A DNA stretch of 64,000 nucleotides from Tuberibacillus calidus DSM 17572. Lineage in GTDB: Bacteria; Bacillota; Bacilli; Bacillales; Sporolactobacillaceae. The notes beneath the pieces are model-generated. The model was not told where the DNA came from, did not search any database, and saw only the letters and a list, made by a program, of their open reading frames with translations. Numbering within the stretch: the first letter of the stretch is position 1; every line of letters begins with the position of its first letter. The position numbers and the translations under genes are program-made. The stretch is from NCBI RefSeq assembly GCF_000430685.1, contig NZ_AUMM01000005.1, positions 54,330 through 118,329 on the forward strand, written 5' to 3'. Positions 1-8,954 of the stretch are shown piece after piece.

Positions 1-37
1 AGATGATTATCGCCTGTCGTGTGGAGGAGGCCAGACC

Positions 38-499
38 ATGCGTTGCCCTAATTGCCAAGGGATGGGTTCGAAAGTATTGGATTCCCGGCCTGTGAATGAC
101 GGCCGTTCCATTCGTCGCCGAAGAGAATGCGAGGCGTGTCACTTTCGCTTCACCACTTTTGAAACCATCGAAGAGACACCGCTCATCGTGATCAAAAAAG
201 GAGATAACCGAGAAGCCTTTAATCGCGAGAAACTGCTCAATGGTTTGATTAAAGCCTGTGAGAAACGGCCAGTCCCTTTGGAAAAGCTTGAAGAAATCGT
301 CAATCATGTAGAACGGGAATTGCGAAGTCGCGGGGTTTCTGAAGTCAAAAGCGGGGAGATCGGCGAACTTGTGATGGACGAGCTGGCAAAGGTTGATGAA
401 GTGGCCTACGTCCGTTTTGCTTCGGTTTACCGGCAATTTAAAGATATTAATGTTTTTATTCATGAGTTAAAGGAATTACTTAAGAAGGCCCGACAATAG
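38..499 (+). CDS. nrdR: Transcriptional repressor NrdR
   Basis: NrdR binds NrdR boxes upstream of ribonucleotide reductase genes and represses them according to ATP/dATP levels. The 153-residue protein has the family's usual length. It has an N-terminal zinc ribbon (Cys3, Cys6, Cys31, Cys34), a basic Arg stretch at about 26-29, and an ATP-cone domain from about residue 49 to 139. A strong GGAGGAGG lies before the ATG. dnaB follows after about 140 bp, as in Bacillus subtilis. The promoter lies outside the window. Identification is secure. Confidence 0.97.
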   Translation: MRCPNCQGMGSKVLDSRPVNDGRSIRRRRECEACHFRFTTFETIEETPLIVIKKGDNREAFNREKLLNGLIKACEKRPVPLEKLEEIVNHVERELRSRGVSEVKSGEIGELVMDELAKVDEVAYVRFASVYRQFKDINVFIHELKELLKKARQ

Positions 500-549
500 G
501 CATGGAGCCAATAGCGTTTTTTATACGAGTAAAAAAGTATAAAATATTT

Positions 550-620
550 TCAGGCCAGCATAAGTGCAACTAAGGCTCCGACTTCGCCTAAAAGGCTTGC
601 GGAGCCAAGTTCTCTTTATG
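550..620 (+). repeat. Dispersed ~70-bp element, copy A (upstream of dnaB)
   Basis: This stretch shares the core AGGCyrGCATAAG, a GGCTC block near the middle and the 12-mer GTTCTCTTTATG at its end with 21220-21290; 51522-51592 is a third, less exact copy. Copy A can fold through GGCTCCG/CGGAGCC, with a GCC/GGC inner stem. It sits just upstream of the dnaB ribosome binding site. Whether it is a miniature mobile element or a shared leader is unknown. Confidence 0.5.
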
Positions 621-642
621 GGTTGCGATGGGGGGAATTTTT

Positions 643-2001
643 ATGCAGACCCATTGGAAAGAAGTGCTTCCGGTTGACCCTTATACGGTTTTAGCCGGTG
701 GATTGATCCAACCAATCGATTTAAAAATCATTAATTATCTTTATCAGCCCCTTATCGGCCCACTTGCTTGCCAATTATATGCTACGCTGTTGTATGAAGC
801 TGAAGACGGCAGAGCATTAGGAGAGGGCGCCTTTACGCATCATCATCTTATGGTCCGCACAGACAGTTCGTTAGATGTGCTTCTTGATGCACGTAAAAAA
901 TTAGAAGCGATTGGTCTTCTAAAAGTTTACAAAAAATCTGGGGAAGAAAGACCGTCCTTCGTTTATATATTGGAGGCACCGCTTTCACCGGCTCGTTTTT
1001 TTTCTGATGGTTTATTAAATATTTATCTATACAACCGCGTTGGAAAGCGTGAATACTTAAGATTGAAGGCGTTGTTTCAAGCGCAGACTTCAGCACCCGA
1101 TGGCTTAGAAGAATTAACGGCTAGTTTTAATGATGTCTTTACATCCCTTCATCCATCGGAATTGACGCAAGGATGGGAAGCGGAAGCGACGGGGATGGCA
1201 GAAGATGCGCTAGACCGCAAGGAAGGCACACCTCTCTTTCGGTCTCACTTTGATTTTGATCACTTATATCGGCTTTTATCCGATGTCATTATTTCTAAAG
1301 AGGCATTTACGGATGAGGTAAAAACAGCTGTTGAAAAGCTCGCTTTTGTTTACCGGCTTACCGCCGAAGAGATGAGCCAGATCATACAAGGCGCCTTTTT
1401 ACATACTGGAATCATTGATATTGACCAATTGCGTAAAGAGGTCCGCAACTACTATCAAATTGAGCATGGCGATACACTTCCGGCACTTGCGCTTCGCAAA
1501 CAAGCACCGGCTGACCGTGAGATGGATCATACAACGCCGAAAGATGACTATGAACGGCAAATACAATTTTTTGAAACCATTAGCCCATATGAACTTCTTA
1601 AAGCAGTCTCTGGCGGAGCGAAACCGGCACCGGCCGATTTAAAAATCGTTGAAGAGACCATGTTCGATCAAAAACTTTCTCCCGGCGTCATGAACGTGCT
1701 TTTACACTACGTGATGACGACGAATGATTATAAACTCAGCAAGAGCTATGTACAAAAAATTGCCGCGCATTGGGCGCGAAAAAACATAAAAACCGTTCGC
1801 CAAGCCATGGAACTGGCAAAAAGCGAGCATAAAAAATACCAAGATTGGCAGACAAAGAAAAAGCGTTCATCCAACCGCTCCAATCCGCACCAAGAAAAAC
1901 TGCCGAAGTGGATGACAGGCGAGTGGGAAACGGATACCCGGTCGGATGAAGACATCCAAAAACGGGTGGAAGAGCTTGAACGTTTTTTAACTAATTTATA
2001 G
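643..2001 (+). CDS. dnaB: Replication initiation and membrane attachment protein DnaB
   Basis: In Firmicutes, DnaB works with DnaD and DnaI to load the replicative helicase at oriC and at restart sites. The N-terminal motif WKEVLPVDPY and the following YQPLIGPLA are typical, and the C-terminal half carries a DnaD/DnaB-like helical region (about 310-400) and a Lys-rich end. I chose the ATG at 643 because GGGGGGA lies 7-8 bases upstream; an in-frame ATG at 628 lacks such a site and would add five residues. dnaI starts 11 bp after the stop, so the two are co-transcribed. Confidence 0.95.
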   Translation: MQTHWKEVLPVDPYTVLAGGLIQPIDLKIINYLYQPLIGPLACQLYATLLYEAEDGRALGEGAFTHHHLMVRTDSSLDVLLDARKKLEAIGLLKVYKKSGEERPSFVYILEAPLSPARFFSDGLLNIYLYNRVGKREYLRLKALFQAQTSAPDGLEELTASFNDVFTSLHPSELTQGWEAEATGMAEDALDRKEGTPLFRSHFDFDHLYRLLSDVIISKEAFTDEVKTAVEKLAFVYRLTAEEMSQIIQGAFLHTGIIDIDQLRKEVRNYYQIEHGDTLPALALRKQAPADREMDHTTPKDDYERQIQFFETISPYELLKAVSGGAKPAPADLKIVEETMFDQKLSPGVMNVLLHYVMTTNDYKLSKSYVQKIAAHWARKNIKTVRQAMELAKSEHKKYQDWQTKKKRSSNRSNPHQEKLPKWMTGEWETDTRSDEDIQKRVEELERFLTNL

Positions 2002-2012
2002 GTGGTGATCGT

Positions 2013-2945
2013 TTGGAATCGATCAAATCAACCGTCCGTAAAATGGCTGGGTCCGTTGACCTCGACCATCAATATCAACTGTTGTTGGAAAAAGTCATGA
2101 TGGATGCCCGCATTGACCGTTTTCGACAAGATCATCCTGAAATCAATGGGCGGACTTGGCGGAAAGCGCTGCCTAAATTGGTTGAGTTTATGGAAGGATC
2201 TGACCATTGTGCGACTTGTCCTGGCCTAGAAAACTGTCCGAATTTAGTAAAAGGACACGAGCCGGTGTTAACCGTGGATAAAGGCACTGTGGAAATCGTC
2301 TATCGTGCCTGTCCTTTAAAGGTGAAAGCAGATCGGGAAAAACGTCAGAGGGCACTGATCGGCAGTTTGTATATTCCTAATGACGTGTTGCGGGCAACCT
2401 TTAAAACGATTGAAAAAAATGATCTTGGGCGCATTGATGCCCTTGAAGCTGCAGGAAGATTTGTGCAAAATTATTTGCAAAATCCAAAAGAAACGAAAGG
2501 CTTGTACATGCACGGCCCCTTTGGCGTCGGCAAAACTTTTATTATGGGAGCTGTTTTAAACGCATTAGCTGAAGCGGGCGTCGAATCGATGATGGTCTAT
2601 GCCCCCGATTTTTTCCGTGACTTAAAGAGCGCCATCGAGGATCAAACGCTTAATGAGAAGCTCGACTACATTAAAACCGTGCCGATTCTTGTTTTCGATG
2701 ACATCGGTGCCGAATCGATGTCGCCTTGGATTCGTGATGAAATATTGGGGAGCATTTTGCAACGGCGGATGATGGACAAGCTTCCGACATTATATACCTC
2801 AAATTTTGATTACGATGAACTGGAAGACCATCTCGCTTATTCTAATAAAAGCGGGACAGAATACGTCAAAGCAAAAAGAATCATGGAACGCATCCGATAT
2901 TTAACCATCAATGTGCGCGTTAACGGGAAAAATCGAAGAGCATGA
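2013..2945 (+). CDS. dnaI: Primosomal protein DnaI (helicase loader)
   Basis: DnaI is the AAA+ ATPase that loads the replicative helicase onto DNA. The 310-residue protein has an N-terminal helicase-binding region with a Cys cluster (CATC, NC, then CP, about residues 67-101) that fits the known zinc-binding domain. The ATPase has Walker A GPFGVGKT near 168-176 and Walker B VFDDIGAE near 227. The TTG start follows AGGTGGTGA. It forms an operon with dnaB and ends at a strong terminator. Confidence 0.95.
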   Translation: MESIKSTVRKMAGSVDLDHQYQLLLEKVMMDARIDRFRQDHPEINGRTWRKALPKLVEFMEGSDHCATCPGLENCPNLVKGHEPVLTVDKGTVEIVYRACPLKVKADREKRQRALIGSLYIPNDVLRATFKTIEKNDLGRIDALEAAGRFVQNYLQNPKETKGLYMHGPFGVGKTFIMGAVLNALAEAGVESMMVYAPDFFRDLKSAIEDQTLNEKLDYIKTVPILVFDDIGAESMSPWIRDEILGSILQRRMMDKLPTLYTSNFDYDELEDHLAYSNKSGTEYVKAKRIMERIRYLTINVRVNGKNRRA

Positions 2946-3004
2946 GTCAGGCTAGCCGGAAAAAGAAAAATTGAGATTTTTATTTTGACAGCGAAAAGCA
3001 AAAG

Positions 3005-3052
3005 GCCGTCTCTTAAATCATTTAAAGGATTTGAGAGACGGCTTTCTTTTTA
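3005..3052 (+). terminator. Rho-independent terminator after dnaI
   Basis: The stem GCCGTCTC...GAGAGACGGC, extended by AAATC/GATTT, is followed by a T-rich run (tttcttttt). It closes the nrdR-dnaB-dnaI unit. The 230 bp from here to ytxC hold no gene that I can support. Confidence 0.9.
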
Positions 3053-3286
3053 CAAATACGTTACTGAACGATCTTACTCGGCATCTCCTAAGTGAAGGTG
3101 TCATTTTTTTTGGACCAGCCCCATATATTTTATTAAACGTAAGCCTGCTTAAAGGGCAAAAGCGTTTGTCGTCCGCCGTAGCCGGTCAACGATTCAAGAT
3201 CATTTTGTCCTTGTGAATAAAGTTGTCCTGAAAATGATACCTATAACCAAATTGATTGGAGTCGTGTTTGAGGAGGGGTCGAGGGA

Positions 3287-4114
3287 TTGATTCGCATGCA
3301 ACTGTCAACGCGTCGAGAAGCCACCGCTTTACATACATACTTGTCGGAACGCTTGGAAGAAAAGTCAGCGGTTCGTGTGTTAAATGAAACAGTGGAAGTA
3401 GAGCTTTTCCATCCGCTAGATGGCGATGCACAAAACGCCTTGACGGAAGCTCTGACGGATTATATTTTGGATCGTTACCAAGAAAAATGGATGAACGAGA
3501 TTTTAACGAATGTCTTTTATTTTACGGAAGAAGCCGACAGAGAACAAATTCTTGAGATTGCCCGGGCGATCTTCGCCGGTGAGAAGCCAGAACTGCCAAA
3601 CGTCAATCAACTGCCATCGAGAAGGAAACTGATTTCGGAAGCTATTTTCGATTTGGTTTGCGAACAAGCTTCTTTCAGTTTTCAATCCTTAGTGACGTTC
3701 CGTTTATCCGGGTATTATCAATGCTTGATGCGGTATTTGGAAATTGCCATTGATGAGTACAAGTTACAGCAGGAATACGCCGCCTTTGTTGACAAGCTGC
3801 GGCGAATCGTGAAAGCTTACCGCCCATTGCGGAATGTTGTCTATGCCATTGATTGCCAACCCATGCGATTGTACGATGAACATTTTAAACCGATCGAAAA
3901 CACAAATGCCATCCGGTCCTTTTACCCGTTATTAAAACAATGGGGCGTTGACGCCGAGCCTTCCATTCTCCTGACGTTAATTGGGCTTTCACCATTGAAA
4001 GTTTTTGTTTATACAGACCGGCAGGACGACGGCATGATGCGAACGCTTTTAAACGTTTTTGAAGAGCGGGTGGAATTTCGACCCTTGGCAGAAGCGAAAA
4101 AAATTGATTTATAA
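3287..4114 (+). CDS. ytxC: Sporulation protein YtxC family
   Basis: The protein resembles the YtxC family of spore formers, a putative sporulation protein without known biochemical activity. It is 275 residues long, soluble, with no signal peptide or membrane segment. The position between dnaI and thrS is the conserved one. The TTG start is preceded by AGGAGGGG ten bases upstream; an ATG three codons in is the alternative. The family call rests on position and general sequence character, so the identity is good but the function is open. Confidence 0.85.
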   Translation: MIRMQLSTRREATALHTYLSERLEEKSAVRVLNETVEVELFHPLDGDAQNALTEALTDYILDRYQEKWMNEILTNVFYFTEEADREQILEIARAIFAGEKPELPNVNQLPSRRKLISEAIFDLVCEQASFSFQSLVTFRLSGYYQCLMRYLEIAIDEYKLQQEYAAFVDKLRRIVKAYRPLRNVVYAIDCQPMRLYDEHFKPIENTNAIRSFYPLLKQWGVDAEPSILLTLIGLSPLKVFVYTDRQDDGMMRTLLNVFEERVEFRPLAEAKKIDL

Positions 4115-4295
4115 CGCACTCGTCCAACGAGGAATGCATGGGACATGGTTTGGACATAGAGATATAGAGACGGCATCCTCAAGAAAGGCGCGGATTCTTT
4201 TCTGTAAATTTCGTCAGTGACCACCTTCTTCATGACTATTGGTTGATAAGGTTTTCAACAACCGTGATATTGTGGCATTGGTTGCCGTTTGCCGC

Positions 4296-4324
4296 TTGCA
4301 TTTTTGCTGTCAAATGATTATAAT
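4296..4324 (+). promoter_or_regulatory. Sigma-A promoter of thrS
   Basis: A TTGCAT -35 box and a TATAAT -10 box are separated by 17 bp. They lie directly upstream of the thrS T-box leader. Confidence 0.85.
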
Positions 4325-4334
4325 ACGAAACATA

Positions 4335-4590
4335 AAAACTGAAATCGCAACAAGCGATGACAGAGGACATGAATGTGTGAACCAGCTGTTGATAGAGAGG
4401 GAAGGGTTGGTGGAACTTCCTAGCAGCATCACAGATTTACCCCCTCTGAGCTGTGCCGGTGAACGGACGACCTAGTAATCGGCAACGGAGAATCCGTTAT
4501 CATACTTCGAGCCGTGATTTTTCACGGGAAGAAGGGTGGAACCGCGAGTGAGGCATTCGTCCCTTATTGGGACGGATGCTTTTTATTTTA
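4335..4590 (+). promoter_or_regulatory. T-box leader of thrS
   Basis: T-box riboswitches read uncharged tRNA and allow antitermination. The leader opens with a GCGATGAC-type segment, has a long stem I (5' arm CAGCT with AGAGGG, 3' arm CCCTCT with AGCTG), and contains the T-box core AAGGGTGGAACCGCG at 4532-4546. The terminator is GCATTCGTCCC/GGGACGGATGC followed by T5. An ACC triplet next to the 3' arm of stem I is a plausible Thr specifier codon, though I did not fold the structure fully. thrS directly downstream agrees. Confidence 0.93.
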
Positions 4591-4622
4591 CACCACACAC
4601 ATATTGAAAGGAGATTATGGCG

Positions 4623-6533
4623 ATGGCTAATATCCGCATCACTTTTCCGGATGGTGCTGTTAGAGAATACCCGAGCGGTGTCACGGTTGAAGACATTGCC
4701 GCATCCATCAGTCCGGGATTAAAAAAGCAAGCGATTGCCGGCAAATTCAATAGTCAACTCGTTGATTTGCGCCGTCCGCTTCATGAAGATGGAACGGTCA
4801 GCATTTTAAAAGAAGATGCGCCGGAAGCGCTCGAAATTCTTCGCCATACGACGACACATGTCATGGCCCAAGCGGTCAAACGCCTCTATGGTAAAGTAAA
4901 GCTTGGCGTAGGACCCGTTATTGAAGAAGGTTTTTATTATGATATGGATTTGGAAACATCGCTGAATCAAGACGATCTAGCAAAAATCGAAAAAGAAATG
5001 CAAAAAATTATCGACGAAAATCTTGAAATCAAGCGGGAAGTCGTCACCCGTGAAGAGGCGATTGCCCTTTTTACTGAAATGGGAGACAATTTAAAGCTTG
5101 AATTGATTCGCGATATTCCTGAAGGGGAAACGCTGACCCTTTATCGTCAAGGGGAGTTTGTTGACCTTTGCCGCGGGCCGCATTTGCCGTCAACCGGAAA
5201 AATTAAGGCGTTTAAATTATTGAGCGTCGCAGGAGCTTATTGGCGTGGCAACAGTGAAAATCAAATGCTACAACGCATTTACGGCACAGCTTTTTACAGT
5301 AAAAAAGAACTGGAAGAACATTTAAACCGTATAGAAGAAGCGAAGAAAAGGGATCACAGAAAACTTGGCAAAGAGCTTGAGCTGTTTATGTTTTCTGAAG
5401 AAGCACCGGGGATGCCTTTTTATTTGCCTTACGGTATGATTGTCCGTAATGAATTGGAGAATTTTTCAAGAAAACTGCAGACGAAACACGGATATCAAGA
5501 AGTTCGCACACCGTTAATGATGAACCGGCGGTTATGGGAACAATCAGGCCACTGGGATCACTATCATGAAAACATGTATTTTACGAATGTCGATGATGTG
5601 CCTTTTGCCTTAAAACCAATGAACTGCCCGGGACATATGCTGATTTTTAAAAGCAAGTTAAGGTCTTACCGTGATTTGCCGATTCGAATGGCGGAGTTTG
5701 GTCAAGTTCATCGTCATGAATTAAGTGGTGCCCTAAGCGGAATGACTCGGGTACGGACATTTGTCCAAGACGATGCCCATATTTTCGTCATGCCGAGTCA
5801 GATTGAGTCAGAAATAAAAGGGGTTATTAAGCTCATTGATGAAATGTATCAAACTTTCGGGTTTACGTATGAAGTGGAACTCTCAACACGGCCGGAAGAT
5901 TCCATGGGTTCCGATGAGCTTTGGGAACAAGCGGAAGCAGCCTTAAGCAATGTGCTTCATGATTTAAATCTGGACTATAAATTAAACGAAGGCGATGGAG
6001 CTTTTTATGGACCAAAAATAGATTTCCATATCAAGGATGCATTAGGACGTAGCTATCAATGCGGAACGGTCCAACTGGACTTCCAGATGCCAGAGAAATT
6101 TGATTTAACCTATATTGACGACAAAAATGAAAAAGCTCGACCCGTTGTCATTCACCGGGCCATCTATGGGTCGATTGACCGTTTCTTTGGTATTTTGATT
6201 GAGCATTTTGGCGGCGCTTTTCCAACTTGGCTTGCGCCGGTGCAAGTGAAAGTGATTCCGGTCGCATCAGCCCATCATGACTATGCCCAGCGAATTGCCG
6301 ATGACTTGCAACAAAGCCTCATCCGCGTAGAAGTGGACGACCGAGATGAAAAACTCGGCTATAAAATCCGCGAAGCCCAAACGATGAAAATCCCGTACAT
6401 GCTCGTTGTCGGCGATAAAGAAAGAGAACAAAATGCTGTCAATGTGCGCAAATACGGCGAGAGCGATTCGAAAACCGTCGCCTTCAACGATTTTAAAGAA
6501 AGCCTCTTAAACGAAATTAAAGAGAAAAAATAA
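4623..6533 (+). CDS. thrS: Threonine--tRNA ligase
   Basis: This enzyme charges tRNA-Thr in the cytoplasm. The order is TGS domain (1-61), the editing-type second domain (to about 230), a class II catalytic core with the NCPGHM motif near 334, and the anticodon-binding domain from about 533. The total is 636 residues, normal for the full-length enzyme. I chose the ATG at 4623 because AAGGAG is nine bases upstream; the ATG at 4617 is too close to it. Expression is under the upstream T-box. Confidence 0.98.
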   Translation: MANIRITFPDGAVREYPSGVTVEDIAASISPGLKKQAIAGKFNSQLVDLRRPLHEDGTVSILKEDAPEALEILRHTTTHVMAQAVKRLYGKVKLGVGPVIEEGFYYDMDLETSLNQDDLAKIEKEMQKIIDENLEIKREVVTREEAIALFTEMGDNLKLELIRDIPEGETLTLYRQGEFVDLCRGPHLPSTGKIKAFKLLSVAGAYWRGNSENQMLQRIYGTAFYSKKELEEHLNRIEEAKKRDHRKLGKELELFMFSEEAPGMPFYLPYGMIVRNELENFSRKLQTKHGYQEVRTPLMMNRRLWEQSGHWDHYHENMYFTNVDDVPFALKPMNCPGHMLIFKSKLRSYRDLPIRMAEFGQVHRHELSGALSGMTRVRTFVQDDAHIFVMPSQIESEIKGVIKLIDEMYQTFGFTYEVELSTRPEDSMGSDELWEQAEAALSNVLHDLNLDYKLNEGDGAFYGPKIDFHIKDALGRSYQCGTVQLDFQMPEKFDLTYIDDKNEKARPVVIHRAIYGSIDRFFGILIEHFGGAFPTWLAPVQVKVIPVASAHHDYAQRIADDLQQSLIRVEVDDRDEKLGYKIREAQTMKIPYMLVVGDKEREQNAVNVRKYGESDSKTVAFNDFKESLLNEIKEKK

Positions 6534-6538
6534 TAAAA

Positions 6539-6576
6539 TGGCGCGTCTACCGCAAAACGGTAGGCGCCTTTTTTGC
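6539..6576 (+). terminator. Terminator after thrS
   Basis: A GC-rich stem (GGCGC with CTACCG, pairing with CGGTAG and GCGCC, with a two-base bulge) is followed by T6. It isolates thrS from the damaged permease locus downstream. Confidence 0.88.
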
Positions 6577-6797
6577 TTTTCCAAGCGACATGAAGCATGA
6601 AATACAAAAAATTCCCTTTAGACCTAATCCATTGAAATTTCAGAGAAATACTTGCCAACGATATCCTGAAATAGTATTTTTGTATTATACTTTTTTCTAT
6701 TCAAAACAGGACGTGTTAAGACGAGAAGAGAGAGCAGCTAAAAATGACAAGTTTGTTCGGAATATTCCTGCTTGCTAGATTAAAAGGGGGTTGTCAT

Positions 6798-7055
6798 ATG
6801 CTGTCTGAGGTTCTTAAAATCGGTGTCAAATTTATTATATCTGCGCTTGGCATTGTTTTTGTTGGTGCCTTGCCGAGTTTGTTTAACGGCATGTCCTTGG
6901 ATTTTTCCAGTTATATTAATCAAATTGTAACAGCTTTTTCGCAATTGCTGAATCCGGGTCAGCTTGTTTACATAGAAAAATCCGGGGAGCGACCGTTATT
7001 TCCGCATCTCTTTGCCCCTTACTTTTATTCTATGATTGAGCTGGATGAGTCATGA
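6798..7055 (+). pseudogene. Truncated DppB/OppB-like ABC permease, 5' fragment
   Basis: The fragment starts at an ATG behind AAGGGGGTT and encodes 85 residues. It has an N-terminal hydrophobic segment (about 9-28) followed by a region ending in PYFYSMI, which looks like the start of a peptide/nickel-type ABC permease. A normal family member runs to about 300 residues. Here the frame runs straight into the first copy of the 143-bp tandem repeat at 7036-7038 and stops five codons later. No remaining part of the gene is visible before the next gene, so the 3' part seems deleted and replaced by the repeat. It sits directly before a DppC-like permease, the expected partner position. The family call is an inference from the short remnant and its neighbour. 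Confidence 0.6.
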
Positions 7056-7459
7056 AAATGCGCAGACGCTCCATAAACTGGAAAAATAAAGGCTAAATAT
7101 GTAAAAAACTGGAGCATATACGCAAAATGAAGGCGGAATCGACCAGAAAGTGCGCAAAAACAGCATTTATGCGCATTTTTGAGCTGGATGAGTCATGAAA
7201 ATGCGCAGACGTTCCATAAATTGAAAAAATCCTGGACTAATCTGTAAAAAACTGGAGCATATGCGCAAAATGAAGGCGGAATCGACCAGAAAATGCGCAA
7301 AAACGGCATTTATGCGCATTTTTCAGCAGGCTGAGGCGCGAAAATGAGCAGACACCCCATTATTTGGAAAAAATCAAGTCTAAATTTAGGGGTATACCCG
7401 CAAAAATCTACCAGAACTCGCCGTGAAAATATGCAAAAACGGCGTTAAGCGCTTTTAAC
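7038..7459 (+). repeat. 143-bp tandem repeat, about 2.9 copies
   Basis: Copies begin at 7038, 7181 and 7324, so the period is 143 bp twice. Copies 1 and 2 are nearly identical; copy 3 is clearly degenerate and merges into unique sequence near 7459. Each unit contains GAGCTGGATGAGTCATG near its start and a small inverted repeat near its end (ATGCGCA / TGCGCAT with a 12-base loop). The frames are short and broken, so it does not look coding. The left edge coincides with the point where the upstream permease gene is cut. Confidence 0.9.
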
Positions 7460-7499
7460 CGAGCGAAGATTTCTTTCTAGAGACGAGAAGGGGGTTATT

Positions 7500-8525
7500 A
7501 TGAAGGTTTTTAAGCAACCTATGTTTGTGATCGGTTTTTTATTTGTCGGACTGCTTCTTACCGCAAGCATTGTTTACCATTTTAAATATGACGATCATAT
7601 TCCGAAGGCACCATTACTCTTGATGAAGGATGGGAAATTACTCGGACAGACGCCTTACAGTCCAGCCCTCGTTCCACCGGCGGGTACGGACCAGTCAGGA
7701 CGGAACTATGGCGCCATGCTTTTAATTGGGGCAAAATATACCTTGGGAATCGGAATTTTAACGGCACTCCTACGCGTTTTGTTTGGTGCGGTCCTCGGTA
7801 CGATATACGGATTGTATTTTTATCGCTTTAAAGCCATTGTGACAGGGCTTCTTGATGGGTTTCATTATATCCCGCTCACGTTGCTTGCATATTTATTGTT
7901 AAGCCCGGTATTGATCATGGATTATACTACCGAAACGTTTGCATACTCATTCATGGCGCGTCTTTCATTCGAAGTGATTCTCTTAGCCGTTATCGCCTTG
8001 CCCGTCGTCTGCGTGAATATCGGCAACGAAATTGGTGAACACATGCATCGTGAATACATTATATCGGCAAAAGTATTGGGTGCTGGACGCTTACACATTC
8101 TTTTCAAACATATCATGCCGCATTTAATGCCTAAGATCATTTATATCTTGCTGCAGCAAACCGTCCAAGTGTTGATCGTTTTGGCTCATCTGGGGATTTT
8201 GCAATTATTTTTGGGTGGCACCTTAAAAATTGGCTATCCCCCGGATACGCTCTCACAAACCGGCGAGTGGGCGGGGCTCATCGGTCAAAACTATAAAGTC
8301 GTCGCCTCTGGCTTGCATACTTGGCTTATTTTTGCTCCCCTAATTTTATTAAGTTTATCCGTCCTCGCGTTTAGCTTTATGGCTGAAGGCTTTAAAAAGA
8401 CAATGATGTCCATGGGGAGAAAGCGACCGGCGGGGAGCAAGCGTGTGGTGGATGAACGGCCACGAACATTTACGGAAGATGACCTTTTTACACCAGTCAA
8501 CCGTCGTCATGTCATGGTCGAGTAA
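7500..8525 (+). CDS. DppC/OppC-like ABC transporter permease
   Basis: This is a 341-residue inner-membrane permease of the peptide/nickel ABC family. It has an N-terminal membrane segment (about 9-27), an extracytoplasmic loop, a core of about five further membrane segments, and an EAA-type loop near 184-205 (EYIISAKVLGAGRL) that would contact the ATPase. The C-terminal tail is charged and longer than usual. The ATG follows AGAAGGGGG. These permeases work as heterodimers, and the neighbouring partner gene is truncated. No ATPase or binding-protein gene is nearby, so function is doubtful unless a partner exists elsewhere. The substrate is unknown. Confidence 0.82.
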   Translation: MKVFKQPMFVIGFLFVGLLLTASIVYHFKYDDHIPKAPLLLMKDGKLLGQTPYSPALVPPAGTDQSGRNYGAMLLIGAKYTLGIGILTALLRVLFGAVLGTIYGLYFYRFKAIVTGLLDGFHYIPLTLLAYLLLSPVLIMDYTTETFAYSFMARLSFEVILLAVIALPVVCVNIGNEIGEHMHREYIISAKVLGAGRLHILFKHIMPHLMPKIIYILLQQTVQVLIVLAHLGILQLFLGGTLKIGYPPDTLSQTGEWAGLIGQNYKVVASGLHTWLIFAPLILLSLSVLAFSFMAEGFKKTMMSMGRKRPAGSKRVVDERPRTFTEDDLFTPVNRRHVMVE

Positions 8526-8701
8526 ACGAGCGTTTCTGTAAAATGACGTTGCCAATGGCGCAAATAGGCTCTCGCTTAATTCGCCGAGCGAATAGGTGTC
8601 ACGGTGATGAAAAGCATCAAACGAAAACAATAACTAATCCATAACGGGATGATTTTTCGCACGCTCCCTCTCCAATAAAAATGCTTTAGTCTGAAATAGG
8701 C

Positions 8702-8730
8702 TTGCCTTTGTCCGCAGATGGTGTTATACT
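8702..8730 (+). promoter_or_regulatory. Sigma-A promoter of infC-rpmI-rplT
   Basis: TTGCCT and TATACT boxes are separated by 17 bp. The preceding 170 bp (8526-8700) hold nothing I can identify. Confidence 0.8.
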
Positions 8731-8737
8731 ATGGATC

Positions 8738-8880
8738 GTAAAAAGTATTCAAGCAGAAGCGCCCAGCTTCTCACCTGATCGACGCGACGTTTTCTCGCTG
8801 TTGGCGGGTCCCGATAAGCGATTCGTTTAATTGTTGACAACGCAAAGGGGAAGGTGTGGGCGTATGCCTACACCTTTTTT
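8738..8880 (+). promoter_or_regulatory. L20-type autoregulatory leader with terminator
   Basis: In Bacillus, the infC operon leader binds ribosomal protein L20 and causes premature termination. The segment after the promoter (CTTCTCACCTGATCGACGCG and following) resembles the Bacillus L20 leader. The leader ends in a clear terminator: AGGTGTGGGC pairs with GCCTACACCT around a GTAT loop at 8852-8875, followed by T6. Its place directly before infC supports the call; I have not matched it to a covariance model. Confidence 0.75.
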
Positions 8881-8954
8881 GATTCTGCTTAAATTCGATC
8901 GCTTGCGCGTACCATCGGAGAAATGCCGGGCAAAATTTTTGGAGGTGGCTCAAT

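Noticed and set aside
3031..3216. 61-codon frame between dnaI and ytxC
   Set aside because: It begins inside the dnaI terminator and has no ribosome binding site or recognisable content.
4239..4475. 78-codon frame before thrS
   Set aside because: It lies across the thrS promoter and T-box leader.
7038..7459. Tandem repeat considered as a CRISPR array
   Set aside because: The 143-bp unit repeats without unique spacers, and there are no cas genes. It is a tandem repeat.
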